Position numbers and translations under genes: made by a program | Part shown: positions 62,853 through 64,000 of the stretch, in pieces | How positions within the stretch are numbered: position 1 is the stretch's first letter | Layout: the number at the start of each line of letters is the position of its first letter | The notes under the pieces: generated by a model | What the model saw: the letters and a program-made list of their open reading frames with translations, nothing else | Database searches by the model: none | What the model was told of the DNA's origin: nothing | Source: Humibacter sp. RRB41 | GTDB lineage: Bacteria > Actinomycetota > Actinomycetes > Actinomycetales > Microbacteriaceae | Length of the DNA: 64,000 nucleotides | Reading direction: 5' to 3' | Assembly (NCBI RefSeq): GCF_022761015.1 | Contig: NZ_JAKWJQ010000003.1 | Location: 372,001-436,000 of the forward strand

Positions 62853-64000
62853 GTGGTCACCCGTCTCTCGAATCTCTTCCTCCGCACGCTCCGCGAAGAC
62901 CCTTCCGATGCCGAGGTGACGAGCCACAGGCTGCTCGTGCGCTCCGGCTACATCCGGCGTCAGGCGCCGGGAATCTTCGCGTGGCTGCCGCTCGGGCTTC
63001 GGGTGAAGAACAAGATCGAGGCCATCATCCGCGAGGAGATGGCGGCCGCGGGCGCCCAGGAAGTGCATTTCCCGGCTCTGCTGCCGCGTGAGCCCTACGA
63101 GGTGACCGGCCGCTGGACCGAGTACGGCGACGGCATCTTCCGGCTCAAGGACCGCAAAGACGCGGACTATCTGCTCGCACCGACCCACGAGGAGGCCTTC
63201 ACGCTGCTCGTGAAGGACCTGTACTCGTCGTACAAAGACCTGCCGCTGACGATCTTCCAGATTCAGGACAAGTACCGCGATGAGGCGCGTCCGCGCGCCG
63301 GCCTGCTGCGAGGCCGCGAGTTCACGATGAAGGATGCCTACTCCTTCGACGCAACGGATGCCGGCCTCGACGCCTCCTACGAGGCCCAGCGCGCTGCCTA
63401 CGAGCGCATCTTCATCCGCCTCGGTCTCTCGTATGTGATCGTGAAGGCGGATGCCGGCGCCATGGGCGGATCGCGCAGCGAGGAATTCCTGCACCCGACG
63501 CCCGTCGGCGAGGACACCTTCGTGCGCTCTGCCGGGGGATACGCGGCGAACGTCGAGGCATTCACCACCGAAGTCCCCCCATCGCGCTCGTACGAGAAGC
63601 TGACGCCGCAGGACGTGGTTGACACTCCGAACACGCCGACGATCGAGGCACTCGTGGCCATCGCCAACGAGAAGCACCCGCGTCCGGACGGCCGATCCTG
63701 GACCGCCGCCGACACCCTGAAGAACGTCGTACTGGCGCTCACCCACCTCGACGGCGCGCGCGAGGTCGTGGTCGTCGGCCTGCCCGGCAACCGCGAGGTG
63801 GACATGAAGCGCTCCGAGGTGGCGTTCGCTCCCGCCGAGGTCGAGCCGGCCAGCGATGCGGACTTCGCGAAGCATCCCGGACTCGTCAAGGGATACATCG
63901 GGCCGTGGTCGCCGGAGGGCGCCGTGCTCGGCGAGAAATCGCTCACGGGCGTGCGCTACGTCGTCGACCCTCGCGTGGTCGACGGATCGGGCTGGGTCAC
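62853..64000 (+). CDS. proS: Proline-tRNA ligase, 5' part (3' end outside window)
   Basis: Class II aminoacyl-tRNA synthetase charging tRNA-Pro. The first about 382 residues are present. Motif 1 and the early catalytic core read [46 protein letters not shown]-type [14 protein letters not shown], and motif 2 [26 protein letters not shown] split at Gly. From about residue 250 the bacterial-type YbaK-like editing insertion begins ([31 protein letters not shown]). The frame is open to the window end. GTG start with a TAGGCT box eight bases upstream. Confidence 0.95.
   Translation, partial: MVTRLSNLFLRTLREDPSDAEVTSHRLLVRSGYIRRQAPGIFAWLPLGLRVKNKIEAIIREEMAAAGAQEVHFPALLPREPYEVTGRWTEYGDGIFRLKDRKDADYLLAPTHEEAFTLLVKDLYSSYKDLPLTIFQIQDKYRDEARPRAGLLRGREFTMKDAYSFDATDAGLDASYEAQRAAYERIFIRLGLSYVIVKADAGAMGGSRSEEFLHPTPVGEDTFVRSAGGYAANVEAFTTEVPPSRSYEKLTPQDVVDTPNTPTIEALVAIANEKHPRPDGRSWTAADTLKNVVLALTHLDGAREVVVVGLPGNREVDMKRSEVAFAPAEVEPASDADFAKHPGLVKGYIGPWSPEGAVLGEKSLTGVRYVVDPRVVDGSGWV

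Overview
This 64 kb window is chromosomal DNA from a high-GC Gram-positive bacterium, most likely a member of the Microbacteriaceae (order Micrococcales). The evidence is the actinobacterial gene order prfA / prmC / tsaC / wecA / atpI-like / atpBEFHAGDC, the order dxr / site-2 protease / ispG / proS, an ATP synthase with separate b and long delta subunits, many GTG starts, many 4-bp ATGA/GTGA gene overlaps, and heavy use of the word GGATGCC/GGCATCC. I saw no rRNA, tRNA, CRISPR array, insertion sequence or prophage. Nearly all of the window is coding. The only gene-free stretch above 300 bases is 17297-17616.

Region 1 (1-17296) is mostly housekeeping: the 3' end of prfA, a cysK-cysE cysteine operon on the minus strand, prmC, a DrrAB-like ABC exporter operon with its own TetR regulator, then tsaC, wecA and the complete F1Fo ATP synthase operon, followed by a P-loop kinase and yaaA. 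Region 2 (17617-24208) holds two alkylation-repair genes (tag, ogt), a coiled-coil membrane protein, and a TetR gene with a heterodimeric ABC exporter that ends in a strong hairpin.

Region 3 (24298-43292) is the most unusual part, an about 18 kb plus-strand cluster. It encodes a DUF4192 protein, an FHA protein, a PP2C phosphatase, a membrane Ser/Thr kinase, a 1930-residue membrane-anchored protein built of propeller-like, Ig/cadherin-like and fibronectin III-like domains, a MoxR ATPase, a DUF58 protein, a transglutaminase-fold membrane protein that has lost two catalytic residues, a zinc-ribbon/FHA protein, and an EccC-like FtsK/SpoIIIE double ATPase. Six genes are joined by 4-bp overlaps in two groups. 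The content suggests a phosphorylation-controlled envelope or export machine that uses the giant protein. No WXG100 substrate or EccB/D/E gene is visible.

Region 4 (43298-49183) contains ald, an asparaginase, an OsmC protein, a PlsC acyltransferase, a membrane-anchored probable muralytic protein, and a lone clpP divergent from a ClgR-like regulator. Region 5 (49327-64000) contains an FKBP lipoprotein, dxr, an oxidoreductase divergent from a TetR gene, a DsbA-like protein, the site-2 protease, a ketone-body cassette (bdhA, hydrolase, scoA, scoB, hydrolase), ispG, a Doc toxin with a ribbon-helix-helix antitoxin, pcp, and the 5' part of proS.

A recurrent regulatory signature is TANNNT placed 6-10 bases before a start codon (exactly 6 in eight of fourteen cases). 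It implies that many genes here are transcribed as leaderless mRNAs.
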